This document shows, piece by piece, positions 33,442 to 42,727 of a stretch of 64,000 nucleotides of DNA (its first letter is position 1; each line of letters starts with the position of its first letter). The notes under the pieces are model-generated. The model did no database searches, was not told the DNA's origin, and worked only from the letters and a program-made list of their open reading frames with translations. The DNA is taken from positions 124,001 to 188,000 of the forward strand of contig CALGUG010000044.1 in NCBI GenBank assembly GCA_937902315.1. Direction: 5' to 3'. This DNA comes from an uncultured Chloroflexales bacterium. GTDB taxonomy: Bacteria; Chloroflexota; Chloroflexia; Chloroflexales; Chloroflexaceae. The translations under genes were made by a program, and so were the position numbers.

Positions 33442-33698
33442 GTCTGTATTTCGCACCTGCTTGCGAGATGCGTACAGAACATGTGGAAGACGCGAGGAAG
33501 CGTCTTTGCTTTGCTGAGTAAGAAAGCGCTGCTCCAACGAAGTTGGAAAAGTGTACAGCTCTTTCCGGGGCCGATTAGCGCTTGTTCATGATGCACCGAG
33601 GTGCTATACTCGAGCCCTCACTTCATATCTAGGCATGAAGTATATTACGAGGAAGCTTTAAGTAGTTAGTTAACAAGAGCTAAAGGCTTTGCTTGTGC
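33442..33698. other. Intergenic stretch between the terminator and the RRM gene
   Basis: About 257 bp downstream of the RRM gene on its strand. No gene, repeat or clear hairpin is recognised. Confidence 0.4.
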
Positions 33699-33986
33699 CT
33701 AGTAGCGCGAGCGCGATTCGCGGCGTGGGCCGCCGAAACCGCCTTTGTCTTCGGCTTCGTTGACACGCAGTGGTCGGCCACCGACATCGAGCCCGTTGGT
33801 TGCACTGATGACCGCGTTTATATCGTTCGCTTCCAGCTCAACAAACCCGAAACCGCGCGAGCGACCGGTTTCGCGATCTGTGATAACGCGGGCACTCTGC
33901 ACCTCGCCGTGCGGCTCAAACAGTTCGCCGAGTTGTGCATCATTCAAGCTCCACGGCAGGTTTCCAACGAACAACTTCATACGCAT
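33699..33986 (-). CDS. RRM-domain RNA-binding protein
   Basis: 95 residues, a single RNA recognition motif. RNP2 is LFVGNL near the N-terminus and RNP1 is RGFGFVEL (about residues 43-50), both complete with their aromatic RNA-stacking residues. The tail is short and Gly/Arg-rich (GGFGGPRRESRSRY). Bacterial and cyanobacterial proteins of this size are often cold-induced RNA chaperones (family knowledge). The start at 33986 follows GGAGGAGCG; the second Met at 33980 is an alternative. A probable promoter about 230 bp upstream implies a long 5' leader. Confidence 0.92.
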   Translation of the reverse strand: MRMKLFVGNLPWSLNDAQLGELFEPHGEVQSARVITDRETGRSRGFGFVELEANDINAVISATNGLDVGGRPLRVNEAEDKGGFGGPRRESRSRY

Positions 33987-34223
33987 TTGGTTTCGCTCCT
34001 CCGCCCTGTGTGGGCAGTGCATTGGATGGCATAGACGAATTTGTGCCACCTCTCTCATCCAACGACCCCTTCGCGATTCATACACTCCAACGTGTTAAGG
34101 AGGGTATGTACTCTGCACGCGATAACAACGTACGCTTCCCCAGAGCAAGGTTTCTGCCGAGAGCACTGGGAGCGGACAGGGGTCACAGAGCGGACTCGCA
34201 GCTATACGTTGGCGAACATGTTG

Positions 34224-34232
34224 AGTATAGCA
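34224..34232 (-). promoter_or_regulatory. Extended -10 promoter of the RRM gene
   Basis: TGCTATACT on the minus strand, about 235 bp before the start codon. It would give a long untranslated leader. Confidence 0.5.
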
Positions 34233-34340
34233 TGTTTTGATACGATATGCTAGTCTTGAAGATTAGAATTGTTCACATATAGACCATGTTGTAAGCCGTG
34301 CGAAATGAGATACTGGCTTGGCTTTCAACCTAGAACAGGC

Positions 34341-34369
34341 TTGCTAAACGCTTCTTGGTTCGGTATACT
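34341..34369 (+). promoter_or_regulatory. Promoter of ligA
   Basis: TTGCTA (34341-34346), 17-bp spacer, TATACT (34364-34369). A 16-bp palindrome follows at 34379. Confidence 0.6.
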
Positions 34370-34576
34370 AAGTCGCGAGCGCTCTAGAGAGCGCCGGAGG
34401 AGCACCCAAGTGCAGTGCTCGTTTGCTCATCGTTCTGGGATCGAGCGCGTACACGTCTAGCAGCACAGGCTAGGGAAATCTGCGCAGCTGTGCAGCTATG
34501 TGTGTTTATTCCCAATACTTCCTCGCATTTATTGCTTCCAGAAACTGATTTTACGTTATTGTTGCGGAGTAACCCC

Positions 34577-36778
34577 ATGAACCATATCGATGGTGCCGAA
34601 CGGATAGCGGTACTACGCGAAGAACTTCGAGAGCATCTGTATCGTTACCACGTGCTTGATGACCCCATCATCAGCGATGCAGAGTTTGATGCGCTGATGC
34701 GCGAGCTTATTGAGCTAGAAAGGCAGCATCCCGAGCTTGTCACCCCCGATTCGCCAACCCAACGCGTTGGTGCCACCCCAGTAAGCTCGTTTGCAAAAGT
34801 TTCGCATCCACAACCGATGCTGTCGCTCGCAAACGCCTTCGATGATGAGGGACTGTACGAGTGGTATGAACGAGTGCGCCGTTTGCTAGGCCCCGATACT
34901 GCGGTTGACTTTGTTGTAGAACCGAAGATCGATGGTCTTGCGATGGCCTTGACCTATGAGAACGGCTCGTTGGTGCGCGGCGCGACCCGTGGTGATGGTA
35001 TCGTAGGCGAGGATGTGACGGCTAATATCCGCACGATCAAATCGATCCCTTTGACGCTCTCGCAAAGCTTTGCCGCTCGGTCGGTTGAAGGTTCGATCCC
35101 TCAAGGTGTTCCAAGCTCGATCGAGGTTCGTGGTGAAGTCTATATGCGGATCGCCGATTTCGAAGCGCTCAACGAGCGGCTCGCGACCAATGGGGAGAAA
35201 GTCTTCGCCAACGCTCGTAACTCGGCGGCCGGTTCGCTCCGCCAGAAAGACGCCTCGGTTACGGCTTCGCGCGCCCTGCGCTTCTTCGCCTATGCGGTTG
35301 GCCCCGTGAATGGCGTACAACTCTCCAATCAGTGGCAGGCGCTCAACTATCTGCGCTCTTTGGGCTTCCCAGTCAACGATGATGCGCGCCATTTCGACAA
35401 CTTCGAAGATGTGGTGGCCTATTGTCACGAATGGATGACGCGCCGCGATCAACTGCGCTTTGAAGTCGATGGTGTGGTGATCAAGGTGAACAGCTTTGCG
35501 CTTCAGAACGAGCTTGGTGTGGTTGGGCGCGATCCGCGTTGGGCGATCGCCTTTAAGTTCCCAGCCCGCGAAACAACTAGCAAACTGCTCGACATCACGG
35601 TGACGGTCGGGCGCACGGGCGCTCTCACACCGGGCGCGATCATCGAACCTGTGGTGCTGGGCGGTGTTACGGTGCGCAATGCTAGCTTGCACAACGCCGA
35701 CTATATCGCCGAGCGCGATATTCGGATCGGCGACTATGTGACGGTCAAGCGCTCGGGCGATGTGATCCCTTACATTATCGGCCCTGTAGTTTCGCGCCGC
35801 ACCGGTGAGGAACGCCCCTTTGTCTTTCCAACCACATGTCCGGCCTGTGGCAGCCCGCTTGAACGCCCCGAGGGTGAGAAGATCTGGCGCTGCCCCAACT
35901 TCGGCATCTGTCCGGCCCAGTTGGTGCGGCGCGTCGAGCACTTCGTTTCGCGCGGAGCCATGGATATCGTCGGTATCGGCGAGCGTCAAGCTCAGCTCTT
36001 TGTTGAGCGCAAGCTGATCGAAGATGTCGCCGACCTCTATGCGCTCAAAGCCGAAGACTTCGAAGGCTTAGAAGGCTTTGGCCCCAAACGTATCTCGAAC
36101 CTGCTGAAGGCGATCGAAGAATCGAAGCAGCGGCCGCTCGACCGCTTGATCACCGCGCTGGGCATTCGTTTTGTGGGCAATACCGTGGCGGCCTTGCTCG
36201 CCAATCACTTTGGCTCGCTCGACAACTTGATGCAGGCCAGCGTCGAAGAGATTTCGGCGATCGAAGGCATTGGGCCTACTGTCGCCAATAGCACGGTCGA
36301 TTTCTTCGCCCACGAGGCGAACCGCAAAGTAGTCGAAAAGCTCAAGGCCCATGGTGTCAACACGCTTGGCGCGCCCCGTCCCGAGCTCAAAGGTGATGCC
36401 TTTGCTGGCAAGACCGTGGTGATCACCGGCACCCTGCCGAGCTTGACTCGCGAACAAGCGGCAGCGCTGATTGTGGCCCACGGCGGCAAAGTGAGCGACA
36501 GCGTTTCGAAAAAGACCAGTTATGTGCTGGTCGGGGCCAGTGCGGGCAGCAAGCTCACTAAAGCTCAAGCCTTAAACATTCCGCTGCTCGATGAAGAGGC
36601 TCTGCTCGCTATGGTGGGCGGCCCTGACCTCGGAGCTGATGGAGCTGATCGCAGCGCTGAAGTGCAGGCCGATCGGTCAAGCGATACCAGTGCGATCGCC
36701 CAAGCGGAGGCTCAAGCCGAAGCTCCCGCCCCGAGCGATCCTCTCGGGCCGGAACAACTGCGCATCGATCTCGACTAG
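34577..36778 (+). CDS. ligA: NAD+-dependent DNA ligase
   Basis: 733 residues. It seals nicks in replication and repair using NAD+. The domains are in order: Ia (HLYRYHVLDDPIISDAEFD), the nucleotidyltransferase with adenylated Lys117 (EPKIDGLAMAL), the OB fold, a C4 zinc finger (CPACGSPLERPEGEKIWRC to CP), helix-hairpin-helix repeats (IEGIGPTVANS) and a BRCT domain (GKTVVITGTLPSLTREQAA). A polar Asp/Ala/Glu tail of about 60 residues extends beyond the BRCT domain. The ATG at 34577 follows GCGGAG; upstream in-frame starts would add 54 non-family residues. Confidence 0.97.
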   Translation: MNHIDGAERIAVLREELREHLYRYHVLDDPIISDAEFDALMRELIELERQHPELVTPDSPTQRVGATPVSSFAKVSHPQPMLSLANAFDDEGLYEWYERVRRLLGPDTAVDFVVEPKIDGLAMALTYENGSLVRGATRGDGIVGEDVTANIRTIKSIPLTLSQSFAARSVEGSIPQGVPSSIEVRGEVYMRIADFEALNERLATNGEKVFANARNSAAGSLRQKDASVTASRALRFFAYAVGPVNGVQLSNQWQALNYLRSLGFPVNDDARHFDNFEDVVAYCHEWMTRRDQLRFEVDGVVIKVNSFALQNELGVVGRDPRWAIAFKFPARETTSKLLDITVTVGRTGALTPGAIIEPVVLGGVTVRNASLHNADYIAERDIRIGDYVTVKRSGDVIPYIIGPVVSRRTGEERPFVFPTTCPACGSPLERPEGEKIWRCPNFGICPAQLVRRVEHFVSRGAMDIVGIGERQAQLFVERKLIEDVADLYALKAEDFEGLEGFGPKRISNLLKAIEESKQRPLDRLITALGIRFVGNTVAALLANHFGSLDNLMQASVEEISAIEGIGPTVANSTVDFFAHEANRKVVEKLKAHGVNTLGAPRPELKGDAFAGKTVVITGTLPSLTREQAAALIVAHGGKVSDSVSKKTSYVLVGASAGSKLTKAQALNIPLLDEEALLAMVGGPDLGADGADRSAEVQADRSSDTSAIAQAEAQAEAPAPSDPLGPEQLRIDLD

Positions 36779-36804
36779 CGCCGCATAGTTGCAACAAGCA
36801 AGCA

Positions 36805-36838
36805 ACGAGGGCCAGCTAAGCGCTTAGCTGGCCCTCGT
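36805..36838. terminator. Perfect 34-bp palindrome between convergent genes
   Basis: Arms ACGAGGGCCAGCTAAGC and its exact complement with no spacer. It lies between ligA and the M61 peptidase gene. No T tract flanks it, so it may block read-through by structure or be processed. Confidence 0.6.
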
Positions 36839-36854
36839 CCTGTGCTCAGCAATC

Positions 36855-38615
36855 TTAGGGCTGAGTGCGCAACCACTTTTGGAAGATCTGCTTTTGCAAC
36901 TCGCTCGCATCATTTTTGGGAACCAATTGGAGCTGATCGTATGGGCCTGCGGCCAGTGTAACCGGAATCGAGAGCAGTTGATCGCGTCGGAAGAGTGTAA
37001 TCGTTACTTCGTCGCCGGGCTTGCACTCGTTCAGGCGCTCGCTGAAGCTCTGATCGTCGACGCGCCAGTTATTGAAGGCCACGATCTCGTCGTTGGCGTA
37101 GATGCCAGCGCTATAAGCAGGGCTATCGCTGCGCACGCTGCTGACCTTGAGTTTAGCGCCGTCGCGTCGCAGATTGAGGCCTAACCAAGCGGGCGCTGTA
37201 CCATCTGGGCGTGGGCGCTGATAGCCCCAACGGAGTTCGACGCCCGCCAGAGCGAGGTAGTGCTCGTAGTCGAGCTCGTCGGTGCCAGCGATATAGCGCT
37301 GGAAGAAATCGCTGAAGTCGCCGCCCGCGATATGTTCGACAGCCGCGCGGTATGCGCCCTCTTCAGGAATACCCGGCCCTGTGATCGGATAGGTTTCAAA
37401 GAGATAGCGCAGTACATCGTCCATAGAGCGCGCACCTTGGGTTCGCGTCATGATCTCCATATCGAGCAACAGAGTGACCAACGCGCCCTTGAGATAGTAG
37501 GAGATGCTGGTGTTGGCACTGTTCTCGTCGGGTCGATAGTACTTGATCCAAGCGTCGAAGCTGCTGGTTTCCAGACTTTGAATATGGCGCCCTGGCTGGC
37601 TCTGTAGCGTCAGAATGCTGGAAGCAAGCGTCTCTAAGAAGCGGGTTGGTGTCATCAGACCCGAGCGCACTAAGAGCAGTTTGTCGTAATAACTCGTGAC
37701 ACCTTCCATAGCCCAAAGCAGGCGGGTATAATTCTCTTGGCTGTAGTCGAAGGGGCCTAATGGCTCGGCTCGAATGCGCTTCACATTCCAAACGTGGAAG
37801 AACTCGTGCGATTGAAGCGACAAGAAGCTTTCGTAGCCCCGGGGCGTGCCGAAGCACCAGCGATCGAGCAGATTGGTCACGCTGTTGCGGTGCTCTAAGC
37901 CACCACGGCTATCGGCCAGATGGAGAATAAAGGTGTAGTGCTTGTAAGGCAGGCCGCCGAACATCGCGCATTGAGTCTCGACGATGCGTTTGGTATCGGC
38001 CAACAAGCGCTCTTCATCTTCGTTGCCATGGCCCCAGATCGCGATCGTATGCGGTTTGTTATCGACCTCGAAGGTGAGAATGCGATGGGTGCCCGCTTCG
38101 ACTGGGCAGTCGACCAGCTCGTCGTAGTCGCTAGCGCTGAAGCTATAGATTTTGCGATCAGCCTGCACAATCTCGCCGATCGGCTCGAGACCCGTCGATA
38201 CATGCCAGTGCGGCGGAACCACGACATTCAGGGTGAGCGCTTCGTTTTGGCGCTCTGGCAGATACATAAAGACTGTCGCGCCGTTGAAATAGCCGTGGCT
38301 GCCATCGAAGTGGCTGGTGCGCACGGTCAGCTCATAGGCGTAGACTTTGTAGCTGACTCGCAGTGTGCTGTTTCCCTGCGTTTCAACCCGCCAAGTCTGT
38401 TTTGCGGTTTTGCGCCAAGCTAGCTCGCCTGCGCCAGCGAAAGCCCGAAACTCTTGCACATGGCGCGAATACTCGCGCACCATGTACGATCCCGGCGTCC
38501 AGACGGGCAGAGAGAAGTCGAGCGTCTCGCTTGAAACTCCCTCAACCAGCATCTCCACTTCGTAGAGGTGCGAATGAGGATTGAGCATTCCGATCGTATA
38601 GCTGATATTTGCCAT
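36855..38615 (-). CDS. M61 family metallopeptidase (glycyl aminopeptidase-like) with PDZ domain
   Basis: 586 residues. The N-terminal about 160 residues are beta-rich (M61 N-domain, VWTPGSYMVREYSRHVQEF). The zinc site is HEFFHVWN (about residue 268), with the downstream Glu in LLWAMEGVTSYY; the motif HExxH is complete. A PDZ domain occupies about 480-570 (SPAYSAGIYANDEIVAFNNW). No signal peptide is visible, so it may be cytoplasmic. It begins 15 bp after the NIPSNAP gene, suggesting co-transcription. Specificity in the family is for N-terminal Gly or Ala, inferred here. Confidence 0.93.
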   Translation of the reverse strand: MANISYTIGMLNPHSHLYEVEMLVEGVSSETLDFSLPVWTPGSYMVREYSRHVQEFRAFAGAGELAWRKTAKQTWRVETQGNSTLRVSYKVYAYELTVRTSHFDGSHGYFNGATVFMYLPERQNEALTLNVVVPPHWHVSTGLEPIGEIVQADRKIYSFSASDYDELVDCPVEAGTHRILTFEVDNKPHTIAIWGHGNEDEERLLADTKRIVETQCAMFGGLPYKHYTFILHLADSRGGLEHRNSVTNLLDRWCFGTPRGYESFLSLQSHEFFHVWNVKRIRAEPLGPFDYSQENYTRLLWAMEGVTSYYDKLLLVRSGLMTPTRFLETLASSILTLQSQPGRHIQSLETSSFDAWIKYYRPDENSANTSISYYLKGALVTLLLDMEIMTRTQGARSMDDVLRYLFETYPITGPGIPEEGAYRAAVEHIAGGDFSDFFQRYIAGTDELDYEHYLALAGVELRWGYQRPRPDGTAPAWLGLNLRRDGAKLKVSSVRSDSPAYSAGIYANDEIVAFNNWRVDDQSFSERLNECKPGDEVTITLFRRDQLLSIPVTLAAGPYDQLQLVPKNDASELQKQIFQKWLRTQP

Positions 38616-38630
38616 AGTTTACCTATTTGG

Positions 38631-38957
38631 CTATTGAAGCGGCGAATAATCTGTAGGTGTAAGAATTCGGCTTTCGACCCGCACCGCTAAAGGTCCATCG
38701 ACTTCAGAAGCAGCCTTGCCCGCCTGCCATTCGGGATCAGCGCGGAAGGCATCCCAAGCGGCTTGCATCGCTTCTCGGCTTTCAAAAGCCAAGAGATAGA
38801 TCAAATTGCTATCTCGTTCCGTATCTTCGGGCACCCAAAAACCCACCACTTGCATGCCGTGGCGTTCAAACAGCCGTAAAGTCAGCTTGCGAAAACGCTC
38901 GTTCAGTGCTTCCGCCTTGCCGGGCGCTGTCCAGTAGCTGCGAAGTTCGTAGATCAC
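38631..38957 (-). CDS. NIPSNAP family protein
   Basis: 108 residues from a GTG at 38957. That start gives the family's usual N-terminus (VIYELRSYW) and follows AAAGGATAGAG; an ATG 27 bp upstream lacks such a site. It is a ferredoxin-like alpha/beta dimer fold: RFRKLTLRLFERHGMQVVGFW, then NLIYLLAFESREAMQAAWDAF and a closing strand VESRILTP. The biochemical role of bacterial members is poorly defined. It lies directly upstream of the M61 peptidase gene. Confidence 0.88.
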   Translation of the reverse strand: MIYELRSYWTAPGKAEALNERFRKLTLRLFERHGMQVVGFWVPEDTERDSNLIYLLAFESREAMQAAWDAFRADPEWQAGKAASEVDGPLAVRVESRILTPTDYSPLQ

Positions 38958-39124
38958 CTTCTCTATCCTTTCCTGATGCGCCATTGGACCACTGCCGCCA
39001 ATAGCGATAAAGGCTTGTGTTTGGCATTATACGGTAGTTATGCTGCTGCGAGTTCGTTATACAAGCTGCGCTTCGTTTGTTTTACTTGGGCGGAGACGGC
39101 TTTAGCCCCAAAGTGGGCCTGAAC

Positions 39125-39145
39125 CGCGTCCGCCTACGGCTATCA
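39125..39145 (-). repeat. Dispersed repeat core, copy 7
   Basis: CGCGTCCGCCTACGGCTATC plus A. Paired head to head with copy 8. Confidence 0.85.
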
Positions 39146-39302
39146 GGTCGTCCTCCACCGCAAACGGCATACCCTGCGCTGGCTGCGTTGCGAATCGTTG
39201 TGGGGCGCTGCCGTCGCTTTGCAGTCAGCGTTGCCCCAGCGAAGCTCTGCTATACTCCAATGCTTGCTGGCAGCGAATGCGATGCTATGCCGGAGCTGGC
39301 TG

Positions 39303-39324
39303 TTGGTAGCCGAAGGCGGACGCG
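39303..39324 (+). repeat. Dispersed repeat core, copy 8
   Basis: Core with one change (TAGCCGAAGGCGGACGCG). Confidence 0.85.
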
Positions 39325-39376
39325 CTAGACGCCGAATGGAAGGGCGAGACCTGGCCGCCTGCCTTTGCAAAAACAA

Positions 39377-39414
39377 AGGCTCCTGCTTTACAACAAGCAG
39401 AAGCCTCTTGACAT
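39377..39414 (-). terminator. Terminator of the acidic HARE-HTH/SAM-like gene
   Basis: AGGCTCCTGCTT (39377-39388) and AAGCAGAAGCCT (39395-39406), 12-bp stem with one mismatch, 6-nt loop; on the minus strand it is followed by TTTGTTTTTGC. Confidence 0.7.
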
Positions 39415-39442
39415 AATGAATGGGTTTGGACGAACTTGGCGA

Positions 39443-41317
39443 CTAGTAGCCTGAATAGGGTGCGAAGAGCCGTTTGGTCAGCTCTTCTGTATTGGTCCAG
39501 TCGTTGCAAATGTGCTGATAGAGCGCCACAACCTTGGCGGCCTGATCACGTCGCCGCCAGAGCGCGTGCGCGAAGGCATCGTCTTTGATGAAGCCATAGT
39601 GCTTCAAGAAGGCGAAGAACTGGCGAATCGACGTGCAGATGCTCTTCACCGCTTCGGGTGAGCGCGGCGTCACCGTGAGTGGATAAAAGTAGAACAGACA
39701 CTCATCGAGCGTGCCATAATCGCCTTCGTCGAGCGAGCGGGCGTAGTTACGGCTCAGAAACTCGGCGTACACCCACAGATCGCCAGCCCGTTTGCGTGCG
39801 GTCTGTTCGCTCTTGCCGCTGTTGTGGAGATAGTTGTAGAACTCGTGGATCAGCTCTTCGCTGCGCACCAGATAAGGCTCGATGTCCTCATCGTTCTGCT
39901 CTTCGTCTGGTTCGCCCAGCCAAGTCTCTTCTTCATACCAATCGTCGTCGTCTTCAGCTAGCTCAATGCCGCTGTCTTCATAGGGGAAGTCGACCACCAC
40001 CGTATCGTTGTAGACCGGAGCTTGGAAGTTGGTTTGCATGCCGGGCTTGGCGATCGTGACAAACAGCGATGGTTCGTGAACCAAGAGATAGTTCAACTTG
40101 CTGGCGATCAGCAAATTGACCTCTTCGGCGCTGGCATGCTGGAGCCGATCGATCTCTTCTGGGCTGAGCGCGGCCAAGAGGCGTTTGCTGGCATCCATCA
40201 GATCGGGGTCTTCGTCATCGCCGAAGTCGAAGTTGTCGTCGCCATCGAGGAAGGCTCGCCAAGCATCTTCATCGAAGCCCTCGTTGCGCTCTTCGCTCGC
40301 ATCGGGATCGAAGGTCTGCTCGAACATGGCGTCGTAGCTGATGTCGAACTCGTCGCTGCCTGCCGATATATCGGGCAACATCTTGGGCGAGGGCATGCCG
40401 CTCCACAGGCCGGCCTTAACATCTTGGTCGCGGCTGAGTTGCATCTGTGCCTGTAGCTCTTCGATCTCTTGCAACAGGGCCTTTTGCTTATCGAGCGCCG
40501 CGCTGTTGTTGACAGATTGATCGAAATTGTTGTCTGGTTGATACTCGGTGCGGCTAAAATCGATATAGGTGTTATCGATCACGCGCAGACGTTCATCGTT
40601 TGCGGCCAGCTCTTGCCAAGGACGACCCGGATACGAGGTTCGCCAAGAGGCACGGGCATAGATCGGCAAAATAATATCGGCACTATGTTGCGGCGCAAAG
40701 TGCGTTTGACGCAGTTTGGTCCAAATCGCGGTGACTAACTCGTTATCTTGCGCTTCGGTTAGATGAGCTTTAAAGGCTTGTGCAGGTTCGCGTTCTAGTT
40801 GTAAAGCGATTGGCTCGGCAGATCTGATCGTACAGAGGATACTGTCGCCGACCTGAAACTGCTCGGCCTGATACCACTCTTGGAGGTCTAAGCGCGGATG
40901 CAGCATGCGAATGCTGAATTCGCTGCGTGCTGCATCGTTATGCATAAAGGAAACCGGGATCGCCGTTCCGTAGTTATCTTCAAGATATTCTAAATCCTCC
41001 GGTGAGCGAATAAAGGGCATAAATCGTTCAAGCAGAACGTAGCCATTGCGAACTTCTTGTTCTGTAGGAATACAGCGGAAACGCAAGTTTTCTAAGGTTA
41101 AACGTAGCGGTAACAAAGTGCCACCACCTAGACGCACCCATCCAAGCATTGGTCCATACCAACGCAGCTTCTCACGGATGGCTGCATATGGATCTTTTGC
41201 ACGACTTGGCCGCTGTTCCAGAACACGATCCATCACTTCGCGCTCGCTCACGGGGCCATTGTAATACATCGACAGAGTCTGCAAAATACTTGCAATTGTC
41301 GGCGTGTTCTGGGCCAT
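39443..41317 (-). CDS. Acidic protein with HARE-HTH-like N-terminus and recombinase SAM-like C-terminus
   Basis: 624 residues. Residues about 8-75 resemble a HARE-HTH winged helix (YYNGPVSEREVMDRVLEQ, then WVRLGGGTLLPLR). The middle is an unrecognised domain rich in strands, followed by a strongly acidic stretch (about 330-385, with EDPDLMDASKRLLAALSPEE) and a second acidic run near 470. The last about 130 residues look like the N-terminal core-binding (SAM-like) domain of tyrosine recombinases (IHEFYNYLHNSGKSEQTARK, TSIRQFFAFLKHYGF), but the catalytic domain with its Arg/His/Tyr residues is absent. Possibly a DNA- or chromatin-binding protein; both domain calls are by eye. Confidence 0.6.
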   Translation of the reverse strand: MAQNTPTIASILQTLSMYYNGPVSEREVMDRVLEQRPSRAKDPYAAIREKLRWYGPMLGWVRLGGGTLLPLRLTLENLRFRCIPTEQEVRNGYVLLERFMPFIRSPEDLEYLEDNYGTAIPVSFMHNDAARSEFSIRMLHPRLDLQEWYQAEQFQVGDSILCTIRSAEPIALQLEREPAQAFKAHLTEAQDNELVTAIWTKLRQTHFAPQHSADIILPIYARASWRTSYPGRPWQELAANDERLRVIDNTYIDFSRTEYQPDNNFDQSVNNSAALDKQKALLQEIEELQAQMQLSRDQDVKAGLWSGMPSPKMLPDISAGSDEFDISYDAMFEQTFDPDASEERNEGFDEDAWRAFLDGDDNFDFGDDEDPDLMDASKRLLAALSPEEIDRLQHASAEEVNLLIASKLNYLLVHEPSLFVTIAKPGMQTNFQAPVYNDTVVVDFPYEDSGIELAEDDDDWYEEETWLGEPDEEQNDEDIEPYLVRSEELIHEFYNYLHNSGKSEQTARKRAGDLWVYAEFLSRNYARSLDEGDYGTLDECLFYFYPLTVTPRSPEAVKSICTSIRQFFAFLKHYGFIKDDAFAHALWRRRDQAAKVVALYQHICNDWTNTEELTKRLFAPYSGY

Positions 41318-42727
41318 ACTAATCTCTCTTCCGCATCGATAAAGTCTAAGCGTTGGGCCGCACCCTTCGGCCTCTAACCACGACAGCGATCAGGGTGAAC
41401 AAACTCTGCTAGTAGCTCCAAGCTATCGACAATGCGGGGCTAGGACGATACAAATAGCGATTTCTATCAGCATACACCTGTTGTAAACCAGCCGCTGGAG
41501 CTATCGTCAGTCAGCTTGGTAGGCTCGCTTGAGCTTCGTGTAGTGTTCGTGCTAGCGAGAAGCCGATAGGATGTAGCAGTGTACCCTTTGGAACAAAGCC
41601 ACTACTATCTCCCCACAATATACAAATCGATGGTGCTTTAGCGCTGTCAACATAGATTTTTCGAGCGACCATCGTTGCTCGTTGAACTCGTGGACCTCCT
41701 GGCCTATGGGCAGGTTGCTCCAAGCGAAAAAGCCGAACGCATTGTGATGACGAGCCTAAACTCTTCGATCGGCATGCGCAGCCTAATTAATCAAAACTGT
41801 TGTTTGAACGGAACATGTAGCCATAACTCCAACAGTTCTGATCGTTTTTTGCTAATCATTCAGAGTCTTGGTGTATTGGGATAAAACCTGTAGCAACGCT
41901 GCTAATTTCGCCATCTGTAGTATCTAATCTAGCATATCTTGAACCACCGTCATGTCGAAGGTTCATACGTGATAGAACGCCTGCCTTCCAATCAGATCGG
42001 TTGCAGCGCCGCCCATATAGATATATGGAGATTCTATATAACTAGCTTTGCTGCACACGTATGTGGCAATTATGGCATCGAATTCAGCAGAAGAAGTTGA
42101 ACAATACTAAAAGTTTGTATCTAAGTAACGGGGATGCCTGTCACAGATGGCGAATAATCGCACTTTATACCTCAGATCCATAGCTGACCACCTAAGCCCA
42201 AGTTATACACCATTTTGGCGTTACTGGGTAGTGATAAATTCGCATCACTTGCTCTTTCTGGATCGAGGATGGTGCGATGCTGTACACAGCGTAGCACCGC
42301 AAACAGCAGATGTCAAGAATTGATAAAAAGCGAAAGCGCGAGTGGTGGAACAACCACTCGCGCGAATATCAAGAGATTTCTCTGAATGCTTATGTTTTGT
42401 TCACGAACGGTGATGCTCTACATTACGTAGTCAGGTGGAGTGTCAGCTTCCATGACTGCCTCCCGTACTGTATGCGAATCCTCCGTCAGTTCGAACCTAC
42501 GCTAGATGAGACTCTTCGGTGGACTATCAACATTCACTTATATGTTGCCTCCTCCACTAGTTCGTCGGTTCCTAGCTTCATACTAGCACTTTGCTAGGGG
42601 GATGTCAATACTACCTAGGTGCTAGGACCATAGTCCTAGTAAATGACGTTTTAGGGCTTTCTAATGATGCGGGCCGTTCCTGCTTTTGTTTTAGATGGAA
42701 GCGAGATTACGAGCAATGTTCCCGCCT
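41318..42727. other. 1.4-kb gene-poor region
   Basis: No convincing gene. Candidate frames are short and lack ribosome-binding sites; one stretch near 41675-41800 has protein-like codon flow and could be a relic. Structural features: a 12-bp inverted pair TTCGCCATCTGT (41907-41918) / ACAGATGGCGAA (42143-42154), an 11-bp hairpin GCGCGAGTGGT / ACCACTCGCGC (42336-42363) and CTAGGAC / GTCCTAG (42622-42639). It may be decayed mobile DNA or an unrecognised RNA locus. Confidence 0.4.

Larger units (their letters stand above)
33987..34576. other. Divergent intergenic region between RRM gene and ligA
   Basis: 590 bp with promoters in both directions and no gene. It holds an extended -10 for the RRM gene (34224-34232), a -35/-10 pair for ligA (34341-34369) and a 16-bp palindrome GCGCTCTAGAGAGCGC (34379-34394) just after the ligA start site. 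Confidence 0.6.
38985..39376. other. Intergenic region with two facing repeat cores
   Basis: It separates the NIPSNAP and acidic-protein genes. It carries core copies 7 and 8 in opposite orientation, about 160 bp apart. Reading frames in it run through the repeats. No gene is called. Confidence 0.6.

Noticed and set aside
41675..41884. Frame with a protein-like start (LLVELVDLLAYGQVAPSEKAE)
   Set aside because: It starts at a TTG, soon turns into low-quality sequence and lacks a ribosome-binding site; at best a relic.
42310..42597. 95-codon frame in the gene-poor region
   Set aside because: It runs through a perfect hairpin, has a low-complexity end and no ribosome-binding site.
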